Positions 38,985 to 49,522 of a stretch of 64,000 bases of DNA are shown here, one piece after another; positions within the stretch are counted from its first letter, which is position 1, and every line of letters begins with the position of its first letter. This DNA comes from Caulobacter sp. CCH9-E1 (GTDB lineage Bacteria; Pseudomonadota; Alphaproteobacteria; Caulobacterales; Caulobacteraceae). Location: positions 1 to 64,000 of the forward strand of contig NZ_LSJA01000130.1 of NCBI RefSeq assembly GCF_001556515.1, written 5' to 3'. The notes under the pieces are model-generated. The model worked only from the letters and a program-made list of their open reading frames with translations, was not told the DNA's origin and did no database searches. The position numbers and the translations under genes are program-made.

Positions 38985-39078
38985 TCTAGAGCTTTTCCAT
39001 TCCACCGGAGGGCTCCGGTGAGATGCAAAAGCTCTAGAGCCTGACTTGATCGGCGCGCCGATCAAGGCGAACAGGCTC
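38985..39078. repeat. Tandem double palindrome between ylxR and infB
   Basis: The first palindrome (38985-39038) begins TCTAGAGCTTTT and ends AAAAGCTCTAGA, with ACCGGAG/CTCCGGT inside. The second (39037-39078) pairs GAGCCTG with CAGGCTC around a perfect 20-base palindrome at 39046-39065 (TTGATCGGCG/CGCCGATCAA). Its double-hairpin plan and TCTAGAGC ends resemble the element at 18435-18545. It lies within the transcribed spacer between ylxR and infB and may lower or process read-through. Confidence 0.75.
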
Positions 39079-39088
39079 GCCCTTTTGC

Positions 39089-39772
39089 CTAGAGGTCTTC
39101 TTGATCGCCGAAGGCGGAAGATCTCTCGCTTTCCCCGCGTCCGTTCACCGACCATTCGGGCGGCGAAAGCGGGCGGAAGCCTGACAAACGCTCGACATCC
39201 TGTGTCCAGCGATCGATGCCGCGCCCGGCAAGGAGAGCGGTGTGTATCACATTCTCCCCACCCAAGGCCAAACCCAATTCGTCTGAATTGAACGCGCCCA
39301 GCAAACGGGGTGCTGTAGCGGCCTTTCGAGCGGCGGCTAGAATCTTGCGGCGACCGTCCTCGGCGCCGTCCGACGCCTCGATCAGCCAGGCGACCTTGCC
39401 CGTAGCCAGGGCGGCGACCACCTTCTCGTATCCCGAGATAATGCCGCCGGCCTTCCGCGCAAGGCCCAGGCCGTCCAGAACGCGACGGGCCAGCAAGGCC
39501 TCGACCTGATCGGCGAGATCCGGCGCGGCGGTCAGCTTGGCCTTGGCCGCGCGCGAGAACAGACCCTTCTTGGCGGCGGTCGCGACGGAGTCGCGGTCGG
39601 CGCCGACCCAGATCCCCCGGCCCGGCAGCTTGCGGGCCAGGTCCGGGACCACCGCCCCGTCCGGCCCCGCGACGAAGCGGATCAGGCGCGCCTCGTCGGT
39701 CGCCTCGCCCAGGACGATGTCCTTGCGCTGGCGGCTGGCTTCGGCGTGGGTCTTGGGCGCTGGGTCCGTCAT
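39089..39772 (-). CDS. YlxR-L7Ae fusion RNA-binding protein
   Basis: A 227-residue two-domain protein. Residues about 15-95 are a YlxR (DUF448) domain (VLGEATDEARLIRFVAGPDG, LARKLPGRGIWVGADRDSV), and about 105-195 are an L7Ae/YlxQ-type RNA-binding domain (GLARKAGGIISGYEKV, VAWLIEASDGAEDGRRKI). Bacilli encode these as two separate genes between nusA and infB; here they are fused in the same operon position. ATG at 39772 (MTDPAPK) is chosen over an earlier in-frame start at 39811. The C-terminal tail is polar. Role in rRNA or ribosome maturation is probable, not proven. Confidence 0.88.
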   Translation of the reverse strand: MTDPAPKTHAEASRQRKDIVLGEATDEARLIRFVAGPDGAVVPDLARKLPGRGIWVGADRDSVATAAKKGLFSRAAKAKLTAAPDLADQVEALLARRVLDGLGLARKAGGIISGYEKVVAALATGKVAWLIEASDGAEDGRRKILAAARKAATAPRLLGAFNSDELGLALGGENVIHTALLAGRGIDRWTQDVERLSGFRPLSPPEWSVNGRGESERSSAFGDQEDL

Positions 39773-39790
39773 GGTTCCTGGAACAGCGAA

Positions 39791-39818
39791 CGGCCTCGCG
39801 GATCGCTCCACGAGGCCG
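39791..39818 (-). other. Hairpin between nusA and ylxR
   Basis: CGGCCTCG (39791-39798) pairs with CGAGGCCG (39811-39818). It lies in the 69-base spacer just before the ylxR start, without a strong U-run on the transcript side. It could attenuate or tune ylxR-infB relative to nusA. Confidence 0.45.
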
Positions 39819-39841
39819 TCGTTTCAAACATCGAAAGGGCC

Positions 39842-41494
39842 TTAGGCCTCTTCTTCCGAGACGGCTTCCTCGGCGACGGCTTCACCCTCGCTCTCGAACT
39901 CGCCTTCGGCTTCTTCGTATTCCGGCTCCGGCGGGGCCTCGACCCAGCCCATGGCGACGCGAGCGCGCATGATCAGGGCTTCGGCGTCTTCCGGCGACAG
40001 GTTGAAGCTTTCGAGGATGCCCGGCTCGCGCACGCGCTCGCCGTTCTTGGTCTCGAACCAGCCGCGCATGTCGTCGGGCACCAGGCCGGCGAGATCCTCG
40101 ACCGTCTTCACGTCGCCTTCGCCCAGGGCGACGGCCATGGCCAGGGTCACGCCCTCGATGGCCAGGACCTCGTCCTGGACGCCCAGGGCCTTGCGCTTGG
40201 CGTCCAGCTCGGCGGCTTCCTTCTCGAGGTATTCGCGGGCGCGCGCCTGCAGCTCCTCGGCGGTCTCCTCGTCGAAGCCCTCGATCGCGGCGATCTCGTG
40301 CGGCTCGACATAGGCGACGTCTTCCACCGCGGCGAAGCCTTCGGTGACCAGCAGCTGGGCGATGACCTCGTCGACGTCCAGGGCTTCCTGGAACAGGGCC
40401 GTGCGCTCGGTGAACTCGCGCTGACGGCGCTCGCTCTCCTGGCTTTCGGTCATGATGTCGATCTGCCATCCGGTCAGCTGCGAGGCCAGGCGGACGTTCT
40501 GGCCGCGACGGCCGATGGCCAGCGACAGCTGCTCGTCCGGCACCACGACTTCGACGCGCTCGTCTTCCTCGTCCATGACGACCTTGGAGACTTCCGCAGG
40601 AGCCAGGGCGTTGACGATGAAGGTGGCTTCGTCTTCCGACCACTGGATGATGTCGATCTTCTCGCCCTGCAGCTCGGCCACGACCGCCTGCACGCGCGAG
40701 CCGCGCATGCCGACGCAGGCGCCGACGGGGTCGATGCTCGAGTCGTTCGAGATGACGGCCATCTTGGCGCGCGAGCCAGGGTCGCGGGCCACGGCGCGGA
40801 TCTCGATGACGCCGTCATAGACTTCCGGCACTTCCTGGGCGAACAGCTTGGCCATGAAGCCGCCGTGCGCGCGGCTCAGCATGATCTGCGGGCCCTTGGT
40901 CTCGCGACGGACGTCGTAGATGTAGGCGCGGATGCGGTCGCCGACGTTGAAGTTCTCGCGCGGGATCGACTGGTCGCGGCGCATGATGCCTTCGCCGCGG
41001 CCCAGGTCGACGATGACGTTGCCGTATTCGACGCGCTTGACGCTGCCGTTGACGATCTCGCCGACGCGATCCTTGTACTCGTCGTACTGACGCTCGCGCT
41101 CGGCCTCGCGAACCTTATGCATGACGACCTGGCGGGCCATCTGGGTCTGGACGCGGCCGATCTCGAACGGCGGCAGGACCTCCTCGTAGACCTTGCCGAT
41201 CTCGGCGTCGCGCCAGGCGCGCTTGGCGATCGAAAGCTGCATCTTGCCAATCTCGCCTTCGAGCTCGGCGTCGTCGGCCACGACCTCGATCACGCGCTTC
41301 TGGGTCGTCTCGCCCGTGCGCGGGTCGATCTTGACGCGGATGTCGTGCTCGGCGCCGTAGCGGGCGCGGGCGGCCTTCTGCAGAGCGTCCTCGATGGCCT
41401 CGATGACGACTTCCTTCTCGATGCCCTTTTCCCGGGCGACCGCGTCGGCGATCTGCAGGAGTTCAAGCCGGTTGGCGGCGATGCCGATGGCCAT
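39842..41494 (-). CDS. nusA: Transcription termination/antitermination factor NusA
   Basis: A 550-residue NusA. An N-terminal RNAP-binding domain ([24 protein letters not shown]), an S1 domain ([20 protein letters not shown]), two KH domains ([34 protein letters not shown]) and two C-terminal helical repeats (about 380-515) are present, followed by an acidic tail (EEAVSEEEA). The two C-terminal repeats bind RNAP alpha in other bacteria. Two bases separate it from rimP. Confidence 0.97.
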   Translation of the reverse strand: MAIGIAANRLELLQIADAVAREKGIEKEVVIEAIEDALQKAARARYGAEHDIRVKIDPRTGETTQKRVIEVVADDAELEGEIGKMQLSIAKRAWRDAEIGKVYEEVLPPFEIGRVQTQMARQVVMHKVREAERERQYDEYKDRVGEIVNGSVKRVEYGNVIVDLGRGEGIMRRDQSIPRENFNVGDRIRAYIYDVRRETKGPQIMLSRAHGGFMAKLFAQEVPEVYDGVIEIRAVARDPGSRAKMAVISNDSSIDPVGACVGMRGSRVQAVVAELQGEKIDIIQWSEDEATFIVNALAPAEVSKVVMDEEDERVEVVVPDEQLSLAIGRRGQNVRLASQLTGWQIDIMTESQESERRQREFTERTALFQEALDVDEVIAQLLVTEGFAAVEDVAYVEPHEIAAIEGFDEETAEELQARAREYLEKEAAELDAKRKALGVQDEVLAIEGVTLAMAVALGEGDVKTVEDLAGLVPDDMRGWFETKNGERVREPGILESFNLSPEDAEALIMRARVAMGWVEAPPEPEYEEAEGEFESEGEAVAEEAVSEEEA

Positions 41495-41496
41495 GG

Positions 41497-42072
41497 TCAG
41501 TCCTCTTCACTTTCGGACAGGTCGTCGTTGTCGGATTTCAAACGAGCGGCGCGCTGTTCGGCGCCCCGCTTCATCAGGGTGTCGGTCATGACGAGCTTGG
41601 CGTCGATGATCCAGGCGAAGGGGAAGTAGACGGTCACGTCATCCTCGCCCTCGATATTAAGGCCGACCTGGTCATCCTCGATCCCGGCCAGCTCGCCCTT
41701 GAAGCGCTTGCGGCCCTCGGCCACGCGGTCGAGCTCGATGCGGGCTTCCAGGCCCGCATAGTCCTCGAAGTCCTTCAGGCGGGTCAGGGGGCGGTCGACG
41801 CCAGGGCTGGAGACCTCCAGCGTATATTCGCCGGCGATCGGATCGGCCGCGTCCATCACCTCGGAAATCGCACGCGAGAGGCGGGCGCAGTCCTCGACAT
41901 TCATGTCGCCGCCCGTGCCGTCTTCCAGCAGAGGGTGTTCGGCCATGATTTGCAGACGGCGCTGCTCGGCGCCGCCCATCAGGCGCAGCCGGACGATCTC
42001 GTAGCCGAGGCTCTCGGCGACGGGATCGAGCATCTCGATCAGCTCTCGGTCTTCCTGCGTCTTACCGCGCAC
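41497..42072 (-). CDS. rimP: Ribosome maturation factor RimP
   Basis: A 191-residue 30S-maturation factor. [20 protein letters not shown] opens the N-domain, then [40 protein letters not shown] (the family signature) and a C-terminal SH3-like domain. The likely start is GTG at 42072 (VRGKTQED); an upstream in-frame ATG at 42162 is not conserved. First gene of rimP-nusA-ylxR-infB. The C-terminal extension ([14 protein letters not shown]) is acidic. Confidence 0.93.
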   Translation of the reverse strand: MRGKTQEDRELIEMLDPVAESLGYEIVRLRLMGGAEQRRLQIMAEHPLLEDGTGGDMNVEDCARLSRAISEVMDAADPIAGEYTLEVSSPGVDRPLTRLKDFEDYAGLEARIELDRVAEGRKRFKGELAGIEDDQVGLNIEGEDDVTVYFPFAWIIDAKLVMTDTLMKRGAEQRAARLKSDNDDLSESEED

Positions 42073-42318
42073 GTTCTTCTCAACTCGATGGGCCGGAAGG
42101 AGCGCGCCCCTTCGGCCAAACAAAAAGCGGCAGCCTTTTGGGCCGCCGCTCGAAAGCGCCATCTAGCGCTAACGGACGATGTGGGATGGTTTATAGGCGA
42201 ATTGGGGTGGCTTGTCGACTCCGACGACGCTCGCCCCTTCCGCGCCGCAGCAATTTGGGCCTATAAGCCCGTCCGCGCAGGCCGCCTCCCCGCGGACCAA
42301 CACAAGCAAAGAGTCACG

Positions 42319-42852
42319 ATGGACCTCTCCAAGATCCCGACCGGGGCCAATCCGCCTTACGATCTGAACGCCATCATCGAGATCCCGCAGGGCGGCGAGC
42401 CGGTGAAGTACGAGATCGACAAGGAAAGCGGCGCCCTGATGGTCGACCGCTTCCTGCACACGGCCATGTTCTACCCGGCCAACTACGGCTTCATCCCGCA
42501 CACCCTGGCCGACGACGGCGATCCCGCCGACATCATGGTCGTGGGCCCGACCCCGGTTGTGCCCGGCGCGATCATCCGCTGCCGCCCCATCGGCACGCTG
42601 ATGATGGTCGACGAAGCCGGTTCGGACGAGAAGATCCTGGCCGTCCCGGTCGACAAGCTGCACCCGTTCTACACGGGCGTCTCCAGCTGGCGCGACCTGC
42701 CGACCATCCTGACCGAGCAGATCGCCCACTTCTTCCAGCACTACAAGGACTTGGAAAAGGGCAAGTCGACCAAGATCACCGGCTGGGCCGACATCGAGGA
42801 AACCGCGGACATCATCCGCGCGGCGATCAAGCGCTACAACGAGAGCTACTGA
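42319..42852 (+). CDS. ppa: Inorganic pyrophosphatase
   Basis: A 177-residue class I soluble pyrophosphatase. PVKYEIDKESGALMVDRFL, AMFYPANYGFIPHTLADDGDP and DIMVV with the metal-binding aspartates, and HFFQHYKDLEKGK are all canonical. ATG at 42319. It is the only plus-strand gene in a long minus-strand run and ends at a strong bidirectional terminator before trmB. Confidence 0.97.
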   Translation: MDLSKIPTGANPPYDLNAIIEIPQGGEPVKYEIDKESGALMVDRFLHTAMFYPANYGFIPHTLADDGDPADIMVVGPTPVVPGAIIRCRPIGTLMMVDEAGSDEKILAVPVDKLHPFYTGVSSWRDLPTILTEQIAHFFQHYKDLEKGKSTKITGWADIEETADIIRAAIKRYNESY

Positions 42853-42858
42853 ATTTGA

Positions 42859-42889
42859 GAAGGGCCGGCGGAAACGCCGGCCCTTTTCC
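42859..42889. terminator. Bidirectional terminator between ppa and trmB
   Basis: AGGGCCGGCG (42861-42870) pairs with CGCCGGCCCT (42875-42884) around a GAAA tetraloop, followed by TTTTCC on the plus strand. It lies between convergent genes. Confidence 0.92.
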
Positions 42890-43570
42890 TTAGGCCCTGA
42901 CGAAGTCGAGGAACACCGGCGCGCAGTCGCCCAGCTTCTTCTCCTCGTAGCGCGTGGTGACGTGGTCGGCCGGGATCGCGTTGCGGTCCGCCGTCTCGTC
43001 GGCGAAGCGGAAGCTGGGATCGGCCAGAACCCGCTCGGTCGTCCATTCGGCGTAGTCGGCCCAGTCGGTGGCGAAGCGCAGGGCCGCGCCCGGCTTCATC
43101 ACCCGCGCCAGCTTGGCGACGAACGCCGGCTGGATCAGCCGGCGCTTGTTGTGCCGGGCCTTGTGCCAGGGGTCGGGGAACATGATGAAGACGCGGTCCA
43201 GGCACGCGTCGGGCAGCCAGTCGACGACATCGCGCGCATCGCCCTCGTGGATGCGGACATTCTCCAGCGCCTGCTCCTCGACGTGGCGCACGGCGCTGGC
43301 GACGCCGTTGACGAACGGCTCGGCGCCGATGACCAGCGTCTCGGGATGGCGGCCGGCCTGGGCGGCCATGTGCTCGCCCCCGCCAAAACCGATCTCAAGC
43401 CAGACGGCCTTGGCCTGCGGCATCAGGTCCAGAGGCTGGAATGGGCCCTGCGGGACCGCGATGCGCGGCAGCAGCGTGTCCAGCAGCGCCTGCTGACGCG
43501 GCTTCACCGGGCGCGACTTCAGACGGCCGAACGAGCGCAGCGGCCCGTGGGGTTGTTGCGGATGGGTCAT
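42890..43570 (-). CDS. trmB: tRNA (guanine-N7-)-methyltransferase
   Basis: A 226-residue SAM-dependent methyltransferase that makes m7G46 in tRNA. The SAM-binding WLEIGFGGGEHMAAQA, the FPDPWHKARHNKRRL motif typical of TrmB and the C-terminal TRYEEKKLGDCAPVFLDF are visible. ATG (MTHPQQPHGPLR). It shares the metK neighbourhood seen in most alphaproteobacteria. A long inverted-repeat element lies just upstream. Confidence 0.95.
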   Translation of the reverse strand: MTHPQQPHGPLRSFGRLKSRPVKPRQQALLDTLLPRIAVPQGPFQPLDLMPQAKAVWLEIGFGGGEHMAAQAGRHPETLVIGAEPFVNGVASAVRHVEEQALENVRIHEGDARDVVDWLPDACLDRVFIMFPDPWHKARHNKRRLIQPAFVAKLARVMKPGAALRFATDWADYAEWTTERVLADPSFRFADETADRNAIPADHVTTRYEEKKLGDCAPVFLDFVRA

Positions 43571-43610
43571 GGGCGGGGGTCTTAGAGGCTGCGTTCAAAA
43601 ACTCAAAATC

Positions 43611-43754
43611 ATTGCCTTCCTAGGCCTTGTGCCTAGGACCCATGGCCGGGCGAGAGGTGGAGACCCAGAAAACAAACCGCCGGCGTTGCGGATCTCTGTC
43701 GAGCGCTACGCCGGCGGAATGATGGGTCCTAGGCACAAGGCCTAGGAAGGCAAT
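43611..43754. repeat. 144-bp element with perfect 33-bp inverted repeats
   Basis: Left arm 43611-43643 (starts ATTGCCTTCCTAGG) and right arm 43722-43754 (ends CCTAGGAAGGCAAT) are exact reverse complements over all 33 bases. Inside, a second 10-base inverted repeat CCGCCGGCGT (43677-43686) / ACGCCGGCGG (43708-43717) surrounds a short loop. The arms themselves contain CCTAGG...CCTAGG. The element has no coding potential. It sits between trmB and metK and resembles a MITE or a large foldback repeat. Confidence 0.85.
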
Positions 43755-43778
43755 TTAGGTGGCGAAACGGTCTAGCGC

Positions 43779-45002
<1,224 letters not shown>

Positions 45003-45023
45003 GAGACAGCTCCGGCCATGGGA

Positions 45024-45045
45024 GGCGCGCGGCTACACGCGCGCC
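45024..45045 (-). other. Hairpin in the metK leader
   Basis: GGCGCGCG (45024-45031) pairs with CGCGCGCC (45038-45045) with a 6-base loop, about 20-40 bases before the metK start codon. It does not match a SAM-II or other SAM riboswitch consensus that I know; it may still affect translation of a TTG-started gene. Confidence 0.5.
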
Positions 45046-45110
45046 ATTCGGCGTTCAGTTAGACCGAAACCATATAAAGATATGTTTATGCGGGCAAGCG
45101 AACCTGACGA

Positions 45111-45530
45111 TCAATCGTCTTCGCTCGCCTCCTCTTCGGCCATCGACCGGACCAGTTCGAGAATGCGGCGACGAACCCTGGACCGGGTGATCCGTGGAAA
45201 CTGGGTCGCCAGCTCGAGCCCTTCCGAGGTCATCAGGAAGTCGTGAACGAACGGCTCGCCGCCTTCGGACACGCCGTCGGTCGTCGCTTCCAGGCCCTCG
45301 AAGAAATAGGCGACCGGCGCCTGCAGGCTTTTGGCGATCTCATAGAGCTTGCTGGCGCTGACCCGGTTCGCGCCGCGCTCGTACTTCTGGATCTGCTGGA
45401 AGGTGAGGCCAAGGTCCTCGGCGAGACGCTCCTGGCTCACGCCAAGGATCTTGCGGCGCATTCGAATGCGCGCACCCACGTGCAGATCGACCGGATTGGG
45501 ATGGCGTTCGGCGCCCGACAAATCGCTCAT
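45111..45530 (-). CDS. XRE-family transcriptional regulator
   Basis: A 139-residue regulator. Residues about 17-75 are a Cro/CI helix-turn-helix (GARIRMRRKILGVSQERLAE, LGLTFQQIQKYERGANRVSA), and the rest is helical with an acidic tail (SMAEEEASEDD). This gene is conserved between lnt and metK in many alphaproteobacteria. ATG at 45530 (MSDLSGAERHP). It might regulate methionine or envelope genes, but the sequence does not show a target. Confidence 0.88.
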   Translation of the reverse strand: MSDLSGAERHPNPVDLHVGARIRMRRKILGVSQERLAEDLGLTFQQIQKYERGANRVSASKLYEIAKSLQAPVAYFFEGLEATTDGVSEGGEPFVHDFLMTSEGLELATQFPRITRSRVRRRILELVRSMAEEEASEDD

Positions 45531-45564
45531 ACCCACGCTTGATAGCTGAAATTGCGGTTTTAAT

Positions 45565-47157
45565 TCAGCCCGAGTCTTTCGATGGCGCAATAGTCCACAA
45601 GGATTTACCTGCTCGCAGGCGAGCTGACGCAACCATAGATATCAACAGAAGCACGCAAAAGGGGAAATCCCCGAAGTCATCGAAGGGCGTGACCTGGCCT
45701 CGGCCTGGTATTTGCGCATCGATGACTCCGCGTTGTCCTAGCCCGAGGCGTGCGCCGTCGGCAACTTGACCATTTGCACGTATGACAGCGCTAACACCTG
45801 TCGGTGTGGCCCTGAGTATGGGTGTCGCCCGCTCGATCGCGCGATAACTCGCCAGATTAAGGTGCTGAAGCGGCCCAGACGTGACGCCGAACCAAGCGTC
45901 GTTCGAGATGTTGATCAGTACCCGGACGTCGTTGTTTTGCCTGGACAATCCCGGAAACAGGCTTTCGTAGCAGATCAGGGGCTGCGTCAGCAGGCCGGGC
46001 AAGACCCACAGCGGAGCGGGACGCGGGCCGGTGGCGAACCCGTCCCCGAGATGGGCCAGGCTCTTGAACCCAATTTGGGTAAGAAACGCCTCGGCGGGCA
46101 AGTATTCGCCGAACGGCACCAGCCGGTGCTTGTCGTAGACCCCGACGACCTCCAGGTCGCTGTCGGTCCGGCGCAGGGCGATCAGGCTGTTGTAGTAGAC
46201 CTGCTTGTCGATCGGCCCTTCGTAGCGATAGCCGCCGATCAGCAGCGTCTGGCCGGGGCGGACGCTGTCGAGGATCGCCTGGCGCACCCAGGTCCCCGGC
46301 GCCAGATAGTCATTGACCGCGGCCGGCAGCGCGCCCTCGGGCCAGATCACCAGATCGGCCGGCTTGCCCGCATAGGGCTGCGCCGTCAGCGAGACATAGG
46401 CCTGGACGATCTGGGCGAAGCGGGCGGCGTCCCACTTGGCGTCCTGCTGGATGTCGGCCTGGACGATCCGGACCGAAACCGGCGACTCCTGGCGCAACGG
46501 CTTGTGCAGGGCCATGGAGCCATACCCGTAGAGGCCGGCCAGGCCGGCCGCCGCCGACGCCAGGGCGATGCGGCCGCCGCGTTGCTCGCGCCAGACCGCC
46601 GGGGCGGCGACGATCGCCAGGGTGATCCAGGTCAGGCCGTAGGCGCCGACCAGAGCGGCGGCTTGAGAGGGGGCCGAGCCCGCGCGCCAGGTCTCGCCGG
46701 GCAGGTTCCACGGAAAGCCGGTCAGGACATGGCCGCGAGCCCACTCCAGGGCCGCGAACGCGCCGGCGAAGGTCAGGACCCGCCAGGCGCTCGCCGGACG
46801 CAGAAGGCGATAGAGCAGCGCCGCCAGTCCCCAGAACAGCGCCAAGCCCGCCGCCATGGCGGCGATCGCGAACGGCGCCATCCAGCCCTGGCTGGCGGCG
46901 TCCACGAGGAAGGCCTCGCCGATCCACCAGGTGCCGAGGCCGAAATAGCCCACGCCCGCCAGCCACCCGCGCCAGAAGGCCGAGCGCAACGGCTTGGACC
47001 CGTCGACGACGTCCAACAGGTAGAGCAGCAGCGCGTAGCCCAGCAAGCCGGGCAATAGGCCGAACGGCGGATGCGCCAAGGCGGCCGCGAGGCCAGCGAC
47101 CAAGGCCAGCAACGGCCCGCTCCAGGCGCGCTGGCGAAAACGGCTCCAGGCGGTCAC
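45565..47157 (-). CDS. lnt: Apolipoprotein N-acyltransferase
   Basis: A 530-residue inner-membrane enzyme that adds the third acyl chain to lipoproteins. An N-terminal set of transmembrane helices (about 15-210) is followed by a nitrilase-fold periplasmic domain with the triad Glu (DLVIWPEGALP), Lys (YDKHRLVPFGEYLP) and Cys (LICYESLFPG). The C-terminus returns to the membrane (FPFCVLLLISMVAS). It overlaps corC by four bases. The window holds several predicted lipoproteins that would be its substrates. Confidence 0.94.
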   Translation of the reverse strand: MTAWSRFRQRAWSGPLLALVAGLAAALAHPPFGLLPGLLGYALLLYLLDVVDGSKPLRSAFWRGWLAGVGYFGLGTWWIGEAFLVDAASQGWMAPFAIAAMAAGLALFWGLAALLYRLLRPASAWRVLTFAGAFAALEWARGHVLTGFPWNLPGETWRAGSAPSQAAALVGAYGLTWITLAIVAAPAVWREQRGGRIALASAAAGLAGLYGYGSMALHKPLRQESPVSVRIVQADIQQDAKWDAARFAQIVQAYVSLTAQPYAGKPADLVIWPEGALPAAVNDYLAPGTWVRQAILDSVRPGQTLLIGGYRYEGPIDKQVYYNSLIALRRTDSDLEVVGVYDKHRLVPFGEYLPAEAFLTQIGFKSLAHLGDGFATGPRPAPLWVLPGLLTQPLICYESLFPGLSRQNNDVRVLINISNDAWFGVTSGPLQHLNLASYRAIERATPILRATPTGVSAVIRANGQVADGARLGLGQRGVIDAQIPGRGQVTPFDDFGDFPFCVLLLISMVASARLRAGKSLWTIAPSKDSG

Positions 47158-48074
47158 GAAGCGCCGAGGCCTTCGGAAACCGTCTCGGCCTCCTCCGTCT
47201 GAGGCGCGGGACCGCCGCGCACCCGGACCCGACGCACCCGGCGCGGATCGGCCTCGACGACCTCGAACTCATAGCCGTCGGGATGGGCGATGACCTCGCC
47301 TCGCTGCGGCACCCGGCCCGCCAGGGCGACGACCAGGCCCGCGACCGTGTCGATGTCCTCTTCCATGTCGGAGGGCGCCAGCTCGCGACCGAGGGCGGCC
47401 TCGAGCTCTTCCAGCGGGGCGCGGGCGTCGGCGTCGTAGACCCCGCCCGGCCGGGCCACGATCGACGCGGCCGCGGCGTCGTCATGCTCGTCGTCGATCT
47501 CGCCGACCACCGCCTCGATCAGGTCTTCCATCGTCACCAGGCCGTCCGTGCCGCCGAACTCGTCGATGACCAGGGCCATGTGGATCCGGCTGGTGCGCAT
47601 GCGCAGCAAGAGGTCCGCGGCCTTCATCGAGGCGGGCACGTACAACGCCTCACGGCGCAGCTTGTTCAACACGAGGTCGGCGCCGCTGGGGCGCTTCTCG
47701 TCCTCGGCCATCAGCCGGAAGACGTCCTTGACGTGGATGACGCCGACGGGATCGTCCAGCGTCTCGCGATAGATCGGCATCCGCGAGTGGCCGGCCTCGA
47801 CGAACTGGGCGACCAGGGCCTCAAACGGCGTCGAGAGCTCGACGGCGACGATGTCGGCGCGGGGCGTCATCACATCGGCGACCCGCAAGGTCTGGAAGGC
47901 TTCGGCCTGGTCGACGAGGTCGACCTCGCCGCTCTGGGCGTGCGGCTCGGGCGGACGCGGAGACTCGCCGCCGCCGACGGTCAGCCGCTTGCGCATACGT
48001 CTCAGGAACGCCCGCACGCCCCGGCTTCTTCGCGCCGGCGCGGCGGGCTGTTGACTAGGCTCGTCGCTGGGCAT
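47154..48074 (-). CDS. ybeX: CorC/HlyC-type CBS-domain protein
   Basis: A 306-residue cytoplasmic protein with two CBS domains (about 65-195: VADVMTPRADIVAVELSTPF; LYVPASMKAADLLLRMRTS) and a C-terminal CorC_HlyC transporter-associated domain (about 215-295). Proteins of this type are linked to Mg2+/Co2+ homeostasis and ribosome maturation. Position between ybeY and lnt matches E. coli ybeX. No transmembrane segments. Confidence 0.9.
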   Translation of the reverse strand: MPSDEPSQQPAAPARRSRGVRAFLRRMRKRLTVGGGESPRPPEPHAQSGEVDLVDQAEAFQTLRVADVMTPRADIVAVELSTPFEALVAQFVEAGHSRMPIYRETLDDPVGVIHVKDVFRLMAEDEKRPSGADLVLNKLRREALYVPASMKAADLLLRMRTSRIHMALVIDEFGGTDGLVTMEDLIEAVVGEIDDEHDDAAAASIVARPGGVYDADARAPLEELEAALGRELAPSDMEEDIDTVAGLVVALAGRVPQRGEVIAHPDGYEFEVVEADPRRVRRVRVRGGPAPQTEEAETVSEGLGAS

Positions 48075-48082
48075 GGCCCTGG

Positions 48083-48568
48083 TCAGCGTCCCTCTTCGTC
48101 ACTGGCGTAGGGGTCAGGAACGTCCAGCCCCGCCAGGATCTCGCGTTCGAGCGCCTCCATGGCTTCCGCCTCGTCGTCGCCCTCGTGGTCGTATCCTAAG
48201 AGATGTAGCACGCCATGCGCCACCAGATGTTGCAGGTGGTGGGCCAGCGGCTTGCCCTGCTCCTGGGCCTCGCGGGCGCAGACGCCATAGGCCAGGGCGA
48301 TGTCGCCGATCTGGCCTTCCGGATTGCCAATGGGGTCTTGAGCCGAGGGGAAGGACAGGACGTTGGTCGCATAGTCCTTCTGGCGGAAGTCGCGGTTCAG
48401 GGCCCGCACGCTGTCGTCGTCGGTCAGCAGGATCACGATCCCCTGCCCCTCGATGTCCTCGTGCGCGTCCAGCACGGCCTGGGCGGCGCGCCAGACCAGG
48501 GCCTCGGCGTCCTCGGCCGCCCTGGTCCAGGCCTCGTCCTCGATCTCGATATCTACGGTGATGGTCAT
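48083..48568 (-). CDS. ybeY: Endoribonuclease YbeY
   Basis: A 161-residue metal-dependent RNase for 16S rRNA 3' maturation and ribosome quality control. The UPF0054 zinc motif is seen in HLVAHGVLHLLGYDHEGDDE (three His), with VLSFP and a preceding Arg in LNRDFRQKDYATN. Eight bases separate it from corC. It is in the usual miaB-phoH-ybeY-corC-lnt order. Confidence 0.95.
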   Translation of the reverse strand: MTITVDIEIEDEAWTRAAEDAEALVWRAAQAVLDAHEDIEGQGIVILLTDDDSVRALNRDFRQKDYATNVLSFPSAQDPIGNPEGQIGDIALAYGVCAREAQEQGKPLAHHLQHLVAHGVLHLLGYDHEGDDEAEAMEALEREILAGLDVPDPYASDEEGR

Positions 48569-48581
48569 CTAGCGCGGTGTA

Positions 48582-49522
48582 TCATCTCGGGGTGTTTTGG
48601 GCCGCGTCCGCGTCATAGGCCTTGACGATCCGCTCCACGAGCGGGTGGCGCACGACGTCCGCGGCGGTGAAGCGCGAGACCGCCACCCCCTCGACCCCTT
48701 CCAGGATCGAGACGGCGTGGGCCAGGCCCGAGTCGCGCGGGTTCAGCAAATCAACCTGGGTCGGGTCGCCGGTGACCACCATGCGCGCGCCTTCGCCCAG
48801 ACGCGTCAGGACCATCTTCATCTGCAGCCGCGAGCAATTCTGGGCTTCGTCGACGATGACGAAGGCGTGGCTCAGGGTGCGACCGCGCATGAAGGCGATC
48901 GGGGCGACCTCGATCTCCAGCTTCTCGCGACGCCGGCGCAGCTGGTCGGCGCCCATGATGTCGGTCAGGGCCTCCCAGACCGGCGCCATGTAGGGGTCGA
49001 CCTTCTCGTTCAGGTCGCCCGGCAGGAAGCCCAGCTTCTCGCCGGCCTCGACCGCGGGGCGGGTGACGATCAAACGATCGACCTCGCCGCGCAGCAGCAT
49101 GCCCGCGCCATGGGCCACGGCCAGGAAGGTCTTGCCCGTGCCGGCGGGGCCGAGACCAAACACCAGCGGATGGCTGGCCATGGCCTCCAGGTACTTCGCC
49201 TGGCCCTTGGTCTTGGGCGAGACATTGCCCTTGCGCACCGCGCGGGACGAGGCCTGGCCGCCGGCCTGATGCGCCGCGCCCAGCGCGATGCGGACATCGG
49301 CCTCGACCACTTCCTCGCCCGCGTCGGCGCGGTGAGCCAGGGCCTCGAGCACCCGCTTGGCGCCCGTGCGGCCGCGTGCGTCGCCGGTGATGGTGACGCC
49401 GCCGCCCGGCGTCTCGATCAGCACCTTGAAGGCGTCCTCGATCAGGGCGGCGTGGCGGCCGGACGGACCGGAGACGGCGTGAACGGCGTCATCCGACAGC
49501 GGCAGGAACTCAGGCGTGCGGC

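Noticed and set aside
45003..45110. SAM riboswitch upstream of metK
   Set aside because: I could not fit the SAM-II or SAM/SAH consensus; only a simple hairpin is visible, reported separately as an open question.
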